Shown here piece after piece: positions 19,919 through 31,546 of a stretch of 64,000 nt of DNA. The notes under the pieces were generated by a model, which saw nothing but the letters and a program-made list of their open reading frames with translations, ran no database searches and was not told the DNA's origin. The DNA is taken from positions 94,991,501 to 95,055,500 of the forward strand of contig CP142452.1 of the NCBI GenBank assembly GCA_038049695.1, in the 5' to 3' direction. Both the position numbers and the translations under genes were made by a program. Positions within the stretch are counted from its first letter, which is position 1. The number at the start of each line of letters is the position of its first letter. Origin of the DNA: Cinnamomum chago (taxonomy: Eukaryota > Streptophyta > Magnoliopsida > Laurales > Lauraceae).

Positions 19919-21680
19919 TCACAAGGTAATCCAAACTATCTCTCCCCATTCAATGCCATTTTCTTTATTAAAGAAGAGAAAAACTGTAGTTCCCTGTTGG
20001 AAAGAAAAATCAAGCTGAAAACTTTCTATGAGTATTATGATAGACCTTTGTGCTGTGTGCTTTAGCACTGTGTGCTTTAGCACTCTGTTTAAGAATGTTG
20101 GGTCTAGTCATGGGAGATGGTAGTTTTTGGCGAGTGTCCTGTCATGACTCATGAGACACATGAGACAACGATTCTTCGCACTTCTTTCACGATAAAAATC
20201 CAACCTGTACAGACACGGTTATCATATCCAAGTCAATTTAATATGTGGGGTATCTTCTTCGCTAGTGCTTTCTTTGTTGGTGACTCGCTGTGCAGATAGG
20301 CAGTTCCTTTTTTTTTTTTTAATTCATCCGCATCTGGGCTTTGACCTCATGGTGGACCAGGGGTCGGTGCCCAACTAAAAACAGCCTGGTAAAATAAAAC
20401 TTTTACTTCTGTGTGAATCTCGTGAGTGTCTCTCCCACAATTCATGTGGGTGGAAGGAACCATAACTCCAAAGTGGAGTCCACCTATTGACAATTTGAAT
20501 TCATTAAAATGAATGCCTTTTTTAAAATATTGGATATGTATAAATTATATCCCAAAAAGACTTGGATCCATTCTGAGGATGGAGTATATGATTAAGGAGG
20601 CCTTATCCTATGTGCGAGGCGTGAATGGAAGCTTCCATGTGCACCTCGCCATGGAGCTCACATGGGTTTGGATAGGAGGGGTGGGGCCCACATGGGTTTG
20701 GATGGGTTTTTTTTTCAAAGGCTTGGGTGGGCTTACTAGTGTATGGTGATGGGGATTCATTTTGAAAAAAAAAAAAAAAGAGTCCCATCAGTAACCCCTT
20801 CCACCATCTTTTGGCAATCAGCCAAGAGGCTAAGACCAAAAAGAGCCCGCATAAGTGAGAAGTGCAAGTCTACACAAGTGAAAAGAAGAACCCACAAAGT
20901 GTAAATAGTGGCATACCCAAGAGTCAATCCTCGGGTAGCTAGATCATAATCGGAGTTTCCAACCAACTAGGGTGTCTCAAGGTCTTTTATCTTGAGCAAC
21001 CCTTACTAATCATAACTCATAACCTTTCCTCGCTTGACCTTGAACAGTAATTACATCGATAACACGTTTTTGTAATATTATTAGTTAATATCTCTGTGTG
21101 TATGTGTAAGACCTGAAGCCCTGAACAAAAAGAAATCAAATGAGTGGTAACGAGACAAGCCATGCCATATGGTACAGATATATACCTGTGAGTCTGCGAC
21201 TGTAGAGACAGCCACGCGGTGGCGTAATGTTCTCTAACTGATCGACTTCGCAAGTACTTAAAAATTGATTACTAGATACTGATGGCTACCTGTATCTCTT
21301 ATCTGTAATATTGGCTAATAAATGCACCACCAGATCATCTAAATCTTCCAATTAGTTGTGGCTTGCAAATGAAACTTCGTGGTCACATGCCAAACCACCT
21401 AACAAGTAACAATAGAGTCATTGCAGGGGCCCCATCAGAGGGCCAATCAATTTGAGGTGGATATTCAGACAATCAGACCTTCGATATGATACGGCCAACC
21501 ATACGATTATGGGGATGTAAAAGGTTCGGTTCAGGTTGGGTATATATTGCACCCGAGTCTGACCTGATTGCTATTGTTGGAACTCGAACCACTTGATTTT
21601 GGATATGTATTGTTATTAGTTACTCTTTTGGCTCATTATTTTTGGTCTAAAACAATTAGCTCAAGCCACGTGAAGATAAC
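19919..21680. other. Intergenic, repeat fragments
   Basis: No gene recognised. A block around 20462 (ACTCCAAAGTGGAGTCCAC) recurs near 24865. A 17-bp motif, CACATGGGTTTGGAT with neighbours, is tandemly doubled at about 20658-20710. A- and T-runs occur at 20308 and 20766. Confidence 0.5.
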
Positions 21681-21967
21681 GGCCTGTTTCTTTTTTAGAA
21701 TTTAAGAAATTCTTATTTGAAAATTTCTGAATTTCCAGACATTATGGAATTCCTGTATACTCCCTTGGACCTGAGCATCCATGATCTACAAAAATACGAA
21801 GAGGGTGAAATCCCTGAATTTTCAAAGGTCATTTAGGACCTTTCATGTGGTTGAGATTTCTATATGCTAGGTAAGAAATATGAGATTTGCAAATGTTAGG
21901 GGACACCATGTCTCAAAAAGCCCAACATCTAGAATTCATGTCAGAAATTCTAGTAAAGAAATAGGCC
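21681..21967. mobile_element. Tourist-like MITE (287 bp)
   Basis: Inverted ends GGCCTGTTTCTTT and, from the right, GGCCTATTTCTTTAC. The arms continue into AGAATTT on both sides. TAA and TTA trinucleotides lie next to the ends, as expected for PIF/Harbinger-type insertions. It has no coding capacity. Confidence 0.55.
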
Positions 21968-24900
21968 TTATGGCTCTTTCAAAACATTTGAGAGCTAGGT
22001 CATTAGGAATGACGCTAACCCAACCTAAATTAAAACTCTATGGATCTCAATGTATGTGAATCCAGAGGATATTAAGTGCAAAAGGCAGAAATGCACCCGA
22101 TTTTTTTTTTTGGGTAGAGGCCCTAGCTAAGTGGGTCAGAGAATTTAAAGATAATGCATTCTCCCTAAGGACGACAAAGGATTAATCTCCGGTTGTGGTC
22201 CTGTAGTGTGTGAGCATTTACGAGAGCTATATATATAATCCTTAATCACTCGTTTTGGTACTATTAGTTTGAAGTGGTCCTATAATTAGTGATATGAGAT
22301 TTCAAGATATTTGTATGATTAGGGGTCCAAATCTCGATTCACTGCTGATTTAAACTCTAGATTCTGAACATCCAGGCCAAGATTTAACCCATTACCCAAT
22401 GCAATCCTAAACCAAATTGTCGTTTTTCCAATAATGTAATCCACAGGAAACTGACCCACAAGCAAGACGGTTGCCATTCTGATCATTGTTGCATGAGGGC
22501 TCCGGCGCTGGAACTTCATCTGATTAATAAACCCAATGAGATGGATTTTTTCTACTGGAAATGATATTTATTAGTAAAAAAAAAAAACAGGAAGAAAACA
22601 AAACGACTCAATAATGCAGGTCAAAAGAACATTTATGATTGAGAGTGGTGTTGGTACCTCGATATCACACACATGCCCCAGAGAGTTTCAATCCTTTTAG
22701 GCCTTCAGTTGGCGGTACCCGTGGCCAATAGATCAATCTTAGGAAAAACAAAACAACAGAACAGCTTCAAACACCAGGCAGATTATCTTTCTCCTCCCAG
22801 TTACATGGATTTGTGCGCGCATATAAGAGGAGATTGTAGCCTTTAAATTTCAATATTTTACCTCTGTTCGATGTGAATGGTAGGACTTGGATCCAGAAGG
22901 CTAGCCATAGAAATCTGCCAATGGAGCCCATCTACAAAACCGGACGGCTAAAAATCACTTTGCCCCATATATATTGGTGCCATACCAAATTTCACTCCTA
23001 TGTGATGGCGGGCTCAAAATCTGACTGAAATTTGGCCCAACATCAGTATAATGCTGACAATAAGTTTGAACAATTTGGGTTTTGATAGAAGACCTCATTA
23101 ATGAATTTGACGATAGCCCATAGGGCGTTGACTTAGTGGATCTGAATTCGAATTGGTGATGGTTTAGCTATAGCTGCCAGGGTGGACAGGTTCGGACGAT
23201 AAATCCCAAATCCATAGTCCGAGTCAAGCCCATTTGCTAATCAAGAATTCAAGCCCTGAATCAGTGTAACGGCCTAGAAGTCAAAATCAGGGACAATCTT
23301 TTGGCATGTTTGTTTGCATCAGAATACATGAGAATAGAATATGTAAGGTGGTTAAAAATATAAAACAAAGGTGAGTTTTCCTAAAAAAAAGATTATGAAA
23401 TATATATATATATATATATTGGATTGTTGAGGTCCGAGGGATGAGGGCCAGGCCGGCCCGGCACACTAAAGCCACATGTCACATCTCTAGTTTTAATGAG
23501 TGCACATTAACACACGAGGCATCTGCTGATTTGAGGATTCCACCCTTAGAGTAGAGATTCTTTGATGAGGATTTGTATAATATTAGTGTGTATCGATGCA
23601 TATAACTGAGAAAAAGTAGTTTTGATAACTAAATCCATAAAAGTGAAAAAGTGAGGATTCCCATTGGTCTAAATTTTTAGAGATTTATAATTGCTAATTG
23701 AATTTTCCATGACTTTGTGGATAGGAAAAAAAAAAAAAAAAATCTTTGCTCTAAGAATTTGGTTGCTAAACATGACCCAGTTTTCTTAGAATGGACTGGA
23801 AGGTGAACTAATAGAGTGGGTGGTTGGGCCCAACCATTTCGATCATCTAAACAAATAAACAATATTCGAAAATAATTAAAGCTGGTTCCAACCAGTTCAA
23901 CTGTCCCCTTTTACTTATGTTGACACTAACAGAAACAATGAAAGGTACCAATTTCAATTAAACATAGTTTGATTGGAGGATCAGGTTAGATTTAAAGAGA
24001 ACTGGTAGTCTTGAACCAAACCAATACAGGTGAACTGACATTTCAAATTTGAATAAGAATTTTATCAATTCCAAGTTCAAGCACAGCGTTTATAATTAGA
24101 ATCTGGACTTGGATTATCTGAAGTACTTTTATGGAGAAAATGGAGACCATATGGACCCACACATGCGTAGCACGCTGCACTCCAGGCCCACCTCAGTGAC
24201 ACCAAGACCCCGCTGTTGACCGTTTCAAACACGCTCGAGGACCCGCGGACTACCCACTACCTAAGAAGATTAGACTTTAAACTCTCAGTGGTGGAATATG
24301 GTGCGCCCCCCCCGCCCCCCCCCCACATTTTGTACGTCATTTGCCTAGGATCACGGCTTAATTTTTGGAGGCCGAAAATTGAAAGCTCTACTACCACACT
24401 ACGGCTACAAGAGATTTACAAGGCACTTAGGCCCAAAGGGATTAATGTGGCTACTTTGGGACACTCTCCAATGTACAAAATCTTCTTTCTGTAGTATGCT
24501 ACGTACCATTTATACCCATCCTGTGCGTGGAAGTAATTCGTAGGGAGAAGAGAGACACCAATACAGCATTACAGTTCTGGTCCATATGATCATGTGGTGT
24601 CCCCACACTTTGTTGTACCTTTGATGATTGGACAAAGAATAGTTACATATAGATTGTGGTATCGGTGAAAGAATTATCCAGCAGACTGCCAAATTGCTGG
24701 ATTGACTGGATCCAACTGTACTTTTTTTAAAAATATTTTTTTGGTCCATAGAAATATGCATATGCACTTGCACGCTTGATGGAAGTGGGGAAGAAGAATC
24801 AAAGTCACCTTCCTATATAAATTAGTCGGGATCACGCACAATTTTAGAAATGAGAGAAGTTAAACTCCAAAGTGGAGCCCACTATTAAATCGTTAAAAAT

Positions 24901-26126
24901 AAATAGCTCCTCAACTATAGTGTATGGCTTAATTTTACTCCAATATAAATAAGTCCCAGCGTAAGAAAGACGTGAATTTCTTATACTTATATTTCTTTAT
25001 ATAGGCTTAATCTTTCAACAGGATTACTATCCTATTATAGTAAAACTTGACCCTATCCTATTAAGAAAAGGGCTTGTATTTTAAGCGGCTTAGATTCTTT
25101 TATAGATTAGGGCAATAAATTTTTTTACATGTTGACTTATAGAAAGTGTGAGTAGGATTTAAGAGTCTTGCCAATAACGTGTGACATTCATAGGGAAGAC
25201 GCAAAACATGAATGGCCATAAGCCATTTATCCTCGCAACACTCTTTTCATTCATAACAATTCACCATGAATCCAAATTCCAAGTAGTTGCAGTGGTCTCC
25301 AGTATGTAGGTTGAATTGCTGTCGTCATCATTCAACAGAGAAGACTTGGTAATTTGACTAATTTCTCATCAAGGAATCAACACTTGCTACATAAAGTAAA
25401 AGCTTTGACTTGACCGAAATTTTCCATTGACTTTGAATACAATTGGCAGATAACTACATAAGCATATTTCATTAATCTACACCATTAATTGCTAAACTTC
25501 CACAAAGCAAGGTGAACAATTCATCCACTTTAAACAAATCTAAACCGTCCAATTCATCCACTATGTCGAGTCTAGTTAGTTGTCAGGCCTGCTATCCTGG
25601 CCTCGATGCAGTCCAGTCCTAAAACTCAAATCTCAGCCTAGCCAATTTGCAAAATATGTATGTTTTTTTTTTTACTAATGTCTGGCCTGGCTGAGCTTGT
25701 AAGTGTAGGAAGGCAAAGGCCTAGCCCAAATAGCCCAAAACCAGACAATTCATGCCTGACCTTACAATAAAACTTACTGCCTGGCCCATGAGCACAGTGG
25801 GATCCTTTGCAGATTATATAGCGAAAAGCTCCCACTAAAAGCACAATTTTAATTCACAACTATGTAATTGTCATCTAATGGTCACCTATTGAACAGTTAT
25901 AATGATCTTATCAAAGTCAATCTTGGGTCACAATGCATCGAAAATTCTGGCCCATAACTTTTGGACGATCTGATTTGGCCACATGTATGCAAGCAATCTG
26001 CTGGTTGGATGGTTACCACCAATTAAGTTCTGCCGTGTAAAAACTTCTTCTTCTTCTTCTTCTTCTTTTTTTGGTAGATAAATGTGAAAAGACTAACTTG
26101 GTAATCTAATTATGACCTCTGCAGTC
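21968..26126. other. Intergenic, degraded repeats
   Basis: No gene recognised. It holds part of a SINE-like repeat (about 22105-22140), a (TA)n run (about 23400-23420) and a C-rich run (about 24307-24325). A partial Tourist-like end (GTTTGTTTGCAT) occurs near 23307. GGCC-rich hAT-type remnants lie near 23440-23465 and 25585-25790, and a TTC repeat lies at 26043-26066. Confidence 0.5.
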
Positions 26127-26134
26127 TATAAATA
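26127..26134 (+). promoter_or_regulatory. TATA box of the cysteine-rich peptide gene
   Basis: TATAAATA lies 82 bp before the start codon at 26209. That is a normal plant core promoter position, with a predicted leader of about 50 bp. Confidence 0.65.
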
Positions 26135-26208
26135 CTTGAAGAGCAAACCATCCTCGTCCACTCCATAGCTACAACTCCACATAAGTTGTATTTTACTCTT
26201 CTCAGGAG

Positions 26209-26548
26209 ATGGCAATGAAACCTATAATCTCTGCTATGGCTGTTTTACTTCTTTTTGCCGTCTTCTCTCCAACGCTCATATGCGAGGGAGCTCGTTCGAC
26301 TCCAGGTCATTAATTATATCACAGTCTTTTTTCTTTTCTTTTTTTTTGTTGTTTTTAATTTTTCATTGCTTGGTGTAATGACTGAGAGACGTTGTATTTT
26401 GATTGGTATTGCAGGATTGGGTAGAGGAAGTGGAGAAGGGATTATCTGCCCACATGCTGTGTGCTGCACTGGTCCACCACGACAAAGAAGTTGCAAATGT
26501 TGCAATTCTCTTGTTACTACTGCTGGAACACAAGCCAACCATCCATGA
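26209..26548 (+). CDS. Small secreted cysteine-rich peptide, two exons
   Basis: Exon 1 is 26209-26305 and exon 2 is 26415-26548, separated by a 109-bp T-rich intron (donor GTCATT, acceptor TATTGCAG). Together they encode 76 residues. The N-terminus, MAMKPIISAMAVLLLFAVFS, is a clear signal peptide, with cleavage likely near residue 26-28 (ICEGA). The predicted mature part has six cysteines spaced C-x4-CC-x8-C-x-CC (CPHAVCC...SCKCC), enough for three disulfides. A TATA box upstream and an AATAAA downstream support a real transcription unit. I do not recognise the family: it is not an obvious defensin, thionin, RALF or GASA peptide. An apoplastic defence or signalling role is a guess from size and cysteines. 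The donor is not a strong consensus, so transcript evidence would settle the exon joint. Confidence 0.72.
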
Positions 26549-26774
26549 GGCCCATGACACAAGAACATACACAGTAATAGTAATAATATTAAATAATGAT
26601 GGTGGTGATGGTGATATTAATAATAATAATAAGACGATGACTTAAGTGTAAGAAGGTGTATCAACTATCATACTAGTTAAGTTTTTGTTGAATGATGGAA
26701 CATGTAGCTGTTTGTACTCAGGAATGACTCTGTGAGAGCTTGCGTTGGTGCAGGAATGTTCCAATCAATAAGTA

Positions 26775-26780
26775 AATAAA
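26775..26780 (+). terminator. Poly(A) signal of the cysteine-rich peptide gene
   Basis: AATAAA lies about 227 bp after the stop codon, within CAATAAGTAAATAAACG, and is followed by a T-rich stretch. Confidence 0.5.
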
Positions 26781-28110
26781 CGTTTTGCCTTGTTGGCTTC
26801 TCTCTCGATTGATTTTTTCATATGCAAATCTCTTTATGACTTGCCAAAGGCGAGACCCCCTTTCCTCTCCCACAATTTTTATCCTATGAAAATGTTGTTG
26901 TGACTTTCTGTGTAGGACTTATTTTTCTCTTTTTAATGAGGGTAAAGTCTCTAGTGCGCAGTGCTATGTGAGACTGCATGACAGGAGTCCTCAAAGCTAG
27001 GACCCCCAGAATTTCATTGGTCCCTTGTGACAGGAGGCACCCACACATGAGAAAACATGATGTCCATCGTGTGTGTATATATATATATATAGAGAGAGAG
27101 AGAAATTTTTAGGTGAGCACATTCGCTTCTACCTTAAATGTGCACAAGGGTGCACAAAACAGCCACCTAAATATCATCGATCCCATGTTTTTTACATGAA
27201 TCCGAATAGGACTTGACCATAGGATTGGAATTTTATAAAAGATATATTCTAATACTAACATTATTAGTTAAATTTGAGGGTGATAGAACAAGGGGTTAAA
27301 ATGATATGATAAGCTTGAGTTTTACATAAACGTGGGTCACATCTAGATCTTTTGAACTTAACCTCTTCATGAATTAGAATCAGGATCCTCTGAGGCTTTT
27401 CCGCATAATGATGTGGCGGACCGTGATTGGTTCACTCACGGTTTACTATAAAGAAAAGGTGAAAAGCCTCGGACTAGTAGAACTCCATGAATTAACGTGG
27501 CCTACATGTGCCCAACAAGGGTATGTGCAAAATCCTTAGTGGTACATACAACCTAGCACACTCAAACTACCGAAGTCCCTTAAGAACTTGGGGACATGTT
27601 GGTGGCATTGTTGAACATCCAAGGCAATTTTAATGAACAAAATTCTTTCCAGTAAGATCAGAGAGAGCTCAAACATGCGTGAGAAATGGGCTCATAACCG
27701 AATGAGCTGGTCCATCCAGTCAAGTTTCACATAAAGCAAATCAATTTTCTTGAAGATTGGCTGTTAAAATTAATGAAATGCAGACAAATAACATACGCAA
27801 AGTCCCCACACAACAAGGAATAATATAAGAAAACACACAAAGTCTTAAAGTTGCTATATTAAGGAACTATATAAGACCACTACAGTCGCCAACGAGTTGA
27901 AAGTAGACTGGTAGCAAACAATCGTCCTCTGGAAGACTTGAAAAAAAATGCAGAAAAAAAGAACTTTCAAGTAGGATACAAAGAGATGAGCCAAATATTT
28001 AGAGGACAGTAATTTGTCCTTATGATATAAATATTTAGACAAGAGCTTACCCGAGATAGATCAAGGGTTCGATCATAATTAACAACAACGAGGATTTGTA
28101 TATATATAAC
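26781..28110. other. Intergenic between the peptide gene and the GDSL gene
   Basis: No gene recognised. A compound (TA)n(GA)n microsatellite lies at about 27075-27104. The part nearest 28110 should contain the 3' UTR of the GDSL gene on the minus strand. Confidence 0.5.
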
Positions 28111-31100
28111 TTATCCAATGAGGGAGATGCCCTGGAGAATGAGCGCATCAGCGAGTACTTGATTTGCAGCCTGAGTTGGGTGGACGCTGTCGAAGAAGAC
28201 GTAAGAGGAAGCATTAGAACATGTACCGGGCGCCTTCGAGTTACAAAGAATCGATGTCTCGACAATCCCCGTTCCACAGCATCCTTTCCTAACCTCAGTA
28301 AAACCTAACGCAAACGATGAATAACGTTAGCAGAAGTAAGAAATCAATTTGCCAGACAGACCACACATATGTATTACTTTACAAGTTTCTTTTATGGATG
28401 TTAACGCAAAACCTTGGCCCGTTTGCTTCATGAAATGAATCCTTAGGCATTCTAAGAACCATGTACATCTATAGATGGTAAAAAAAAAATAAAAAAATAA
28501 AAGAATCAAAGGTGAATAAAAAAAAAAAACCCCATTAAATAGACACTTCTATAAAGAACATTGAAACAATGGAAGATGAAAAATGAATACTCAACTATTT
28601 GCCTAGTAATTCAAATTCTAAGAAAGTCAAAACGTCTTATATGCATTCCGACCTCACATCTTCACCCTTCATCTCTTTAATAAACTTTTAGTGGAGCTCA
28701 TTTGACCATGAATTCCTATATATTTTATGCAAACAAACAAGTCCTAAGCAAAAGTAGTGAAGGCCCAAAGAAGTAAGGAAATTAGTGATCTATTTGTGTA
28801 TTTTTTCAATCATAGCCACTTATTGAGTACTGGTTGTGATTTATGAAGTTTAACTGTGCCTTAACCCTCTACAAATTCATACTTTATCTTTGTTCAAACG
28901 AAAAACTATTGATGCAACGAAAGATTCATGAGTAACGAACTAATCAGACTATTCTAGCAAATTGTGGTTTATAGCCTACGTATGAATCAAGAAATTTCAG
29001 TAGTTACATCATGCCCATTTTGAACATGCCCTTGATTTTCTTGAAATACATGTGAGAGATTTTGTAGTCAGCATATATGAATTGACCATTACTAATTAAT
29101 AGTACTTACCATGATCTGAAGGTTTACTGACAAGGTCATAGAGGGGTTTGTAAATGTCAAAGACAGCAATCTTTAGGCCAGAAAGCTGCTTCTGGAGATT
29201 GCTCACCGCTGCGTTCACCTTTTTATTGAACCCCTGCGCATCATTGTTCAGTCTGGAAACACAGCCGTTGTTCCCAAACCCAAATAGAGTGATGGATGCA
29301 GGCAAGCAACCCAATGGAGGGAGGGAGGTCACTCCGATCCTTCTAGCCCCCATCCCATACAGGTCCTATGTTACACCAGAATAATATAATAATCAGATTT
29401 AAGTTCTATTCAACTAGTCTAGGGATGTAACTGCAAATAAAATTGATCATTTCCCACCTTGACAAAACTGGAGAAGATCTGAACAAGAATGCTAGAGAAT
29501 TCATCTGGTGTGTAGAACTTGTATAGGTAAGGATTGATGTAGTAATTCTGTATAAAATCGCTGCTTCCTGCGCTAATGATATAAAGGGCCCCTGAGATGA
29601 TTGTCTTTGCCTGGCTGCTTCCAGCCACCTTCACTAATTTGGACTGATATTCTTTGTAATACTTGAACTGTTGCGATAATGGGATTGCGTGCTGCCCATG
29701 ACAAATATTACAGAGTCAACATTGCAAGAAACAGAGTAACCAGTTTTTAAGTTTTTAAACAGATTATCCATGTATCTAAAGATTATTTCTGTCACCACTG
29801 ATAATTCAATTATGAATTATATGTAGGGCTTGTTTAGGGAACAAGGCGATCAATATGATTGAGTCACACTCACATCCCTCCCCCAAAAATTACCCCATGA
29901 TTGCCATGCAATTGGGTGCGAATGAATGACAATCACGAAAACATGCTAGCAAAGCACAGAAGAGGACACACACAAGAGCAAACACTTTCTAAGATACAAT
30001 TTACACAAACACTCACTTCATCAAAGAGCCAAAAGTTACCTAACCAGAGACACTTGAATCTGTAGAAATTAAGGACTACTTGCCAAATTCTCTATATATT
30101 TTATTTTAGATAGCCAATGACTATTTTTTAGAGTATAATTAAAATACCCAATCTTAAAATGATTCTGATCACAAACTCTAGGATAGCATTTTTTTTATCC
30201 GGCTAAGGTGCTGGACCCTATGAAACTCGCACATGCAAGGAAACACCACTCATAAATGCGAGGTGATGAGAATTCTCACATGCAAGGCGGCACAACTCAC
30301 ACATCTGAGGTAGCGGCAACTCACATATGGGAGGAGGGGGCCGGCGAGTCCAAAGCCCAGACCTCCCAATGAGAACCACCGCTCCTCGTATTCATACTGT
30401 AGCTCTGATCTATTCTAATCATAATCACATCATTAATCAAATATAACTTAATCATAATCTGAGTTGAACTCATCCTTATAAATCACATTCTACCTTCTCT
30501 TCAATATTCTCTGTCAAAATCAAGGATTATAACATTTGAGAGAATCTTGGATGACCGGGTCTATTGGATTCTTGCAAGTCCCGGAAGATTGTGAGTCAAT
30601 CACTTTGGAAGAGTCCTTGTGTTGATTGACTCTATCACCTGATACGCCATCACTCTCTAGAAATAAAAAGAAAAAAAAAAAAACCCTCATGATTGAGATG
30701 CATCCAAGTGGGGTCCATCCGACGAGATCAACTGCAACGGACAAAACACTGTGTTGGCCATGCTGGGTACTGGTACCTCAATGGCACCGTGTTGGGTGTC
30801 TCAAAGCTTTCTATTCCGAACAGTTTTATGATTAGTAAAATAGTTAGGGAAGATATGAGTGATTACATACATATAGGAGGGCTGTTTTTTCGTAGTAACC
30901 AGATCCAGCTGAAGCGAAATTGGCACCAATAAGAAGGTTCTTCCCCGAGGCCTGGGGGCTAAGATACGCCGGTGGAAATGAAGTGAAGCCTAGAGTCTCA
31001 GCTGCAGGAATATAGTCGAAAAAAAAGAGGAAGGTTAAAACAGATTCAGTTGAACAAGAAGAGTAATCACATTTACCATATAAAAATTATCACTGACCCG

Positions 31101-31353
31101 TGATATCTGTTGCCAGTTTTCCATTGCAAAACCTTCCAGTGGGCTTGTGAGTGACAAAATCTCTTCCATATGGAGGAAAATCAGCCTTTATCACTGTTGC
31201 GAGATGGTTGTTGTTGCCTACATCCACAGCAGAGTCTCCAAATGTAATAATGGCAGGAACGAGAGTCGTCGATGACTGCGCATTTGCACAGATGACTAGT
31301 GCAGAGAAGAAGAGGAATGTGGCTACTCTCACGTCCAACTCGGTCTTCATCAT
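28111..31353 (-). CDS. GDSL esterase/lipase (APG-like), five exons
   Basis: Secreted SGNH hydrolase of the plant GDSL family. The exons are 31098-31353, 30871-31001, 29458-29691, 29110-29365 and 28111-28304. All junctions are GT..AG, phases agree, and the protein is 356 residues, the usual length. A signal peptide ends near CANAQ. Block I is [15 protein letters not shown] with the nucleophile serine. Block II is [11 protein letters not shown]. Block III reads [13 protein letters not shown]; serine where classical members have asparagine is normal for the APG subgroup. The C-terminal FDSVHPT supplies the catalytic Asp and His. Cysteines are conserved in GCCGTG and LCN...GTC. Intron 2 is long (1179 bp) and holds a repeat; intron 4 holds a Tourist-like MITE. 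The substrate is not predictable; relatives act on lipids or cell-wall esters. The gene looks intact. Confidence 0.92.
28416..28744. mobile_element. Tourist-like MITE in GDSL intron 4 (329 bp)
   Basis: Left end GGCCCGTTTGCTTCATGAAA and right end, reverse-complemented, GGACTTGTTTGTTTGCATAA. It shares internal blocks (for example TTGACCATGAA and GGAGCTCATTTGA-like) and length with the copy at 46167-46493. Target bases are not clearly TTA on both sides. Confidence 0.55.
30190..30370 (-). repeat. SINE-like repeat remnant in GDSL intron 2
   Basis: After a T-run, the sequence GGCTAAGGTGCTGGACCCT and repeated CTCACACAT-type blocks resemble the SINE-like family at 35400, 38972, 40855 and 53893, but with more divergence. 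The assignment is tentative. Confidence 0.3.
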
Positions 31354-31479
31354 CTCTTCTTAGTTGTTTATCACTCAAATGATGTTTTAGCTTAGAAGAA
31401 GTGGAAGAGAGGATTAAAGAGACCAAAAGGAGAGCTTCTTCCTTGGGTCTCTGAAGTTGTCAAACCATTCAAAAGCATG

Positions 31480-31489
31480 CATATATAAA
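31480..31489 (-). promoter_or_regulatory. TATA box of the GDSL gene
   Basis: On the minus strand GTTTATATATGC lies about 127 bp upstream of the ATG. A long CT microsatellite on the same strand sits just upstream of it. Confidence 0.55.
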
Positions 31490-31497
31490 CAGCACAT

Positions 31498-31499
<2 letters not shown>

Positions 31500-31544
<45 letters not shown>
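31500..31544. repeat. (GA)n microsatellite in the GDSL promoter
   Basis: 45 bp of uninterrupted GA, which is CT on the gene's strand, directly upstream of the TATA box. Such tracts can act as GAGA-type promoter elements; that role is inference. Confidence 0.9.

Positions 31545-31546
<2 letters not shown>

Noticed and set aside
24300-24330. C-rich run as a possible G-quadruplex regulator
   Set aside because: It is a homopolymer-like tract with no nearby gene to regulate; nothing beyond simple sequence is supported.
29458-29691. Missing catalytic Asn in GDSL block III (serine instead)
   Set aside because: Serine at this place is usual in APG-type plant GDSL proteins, so it is not evidence of an inactive gene.
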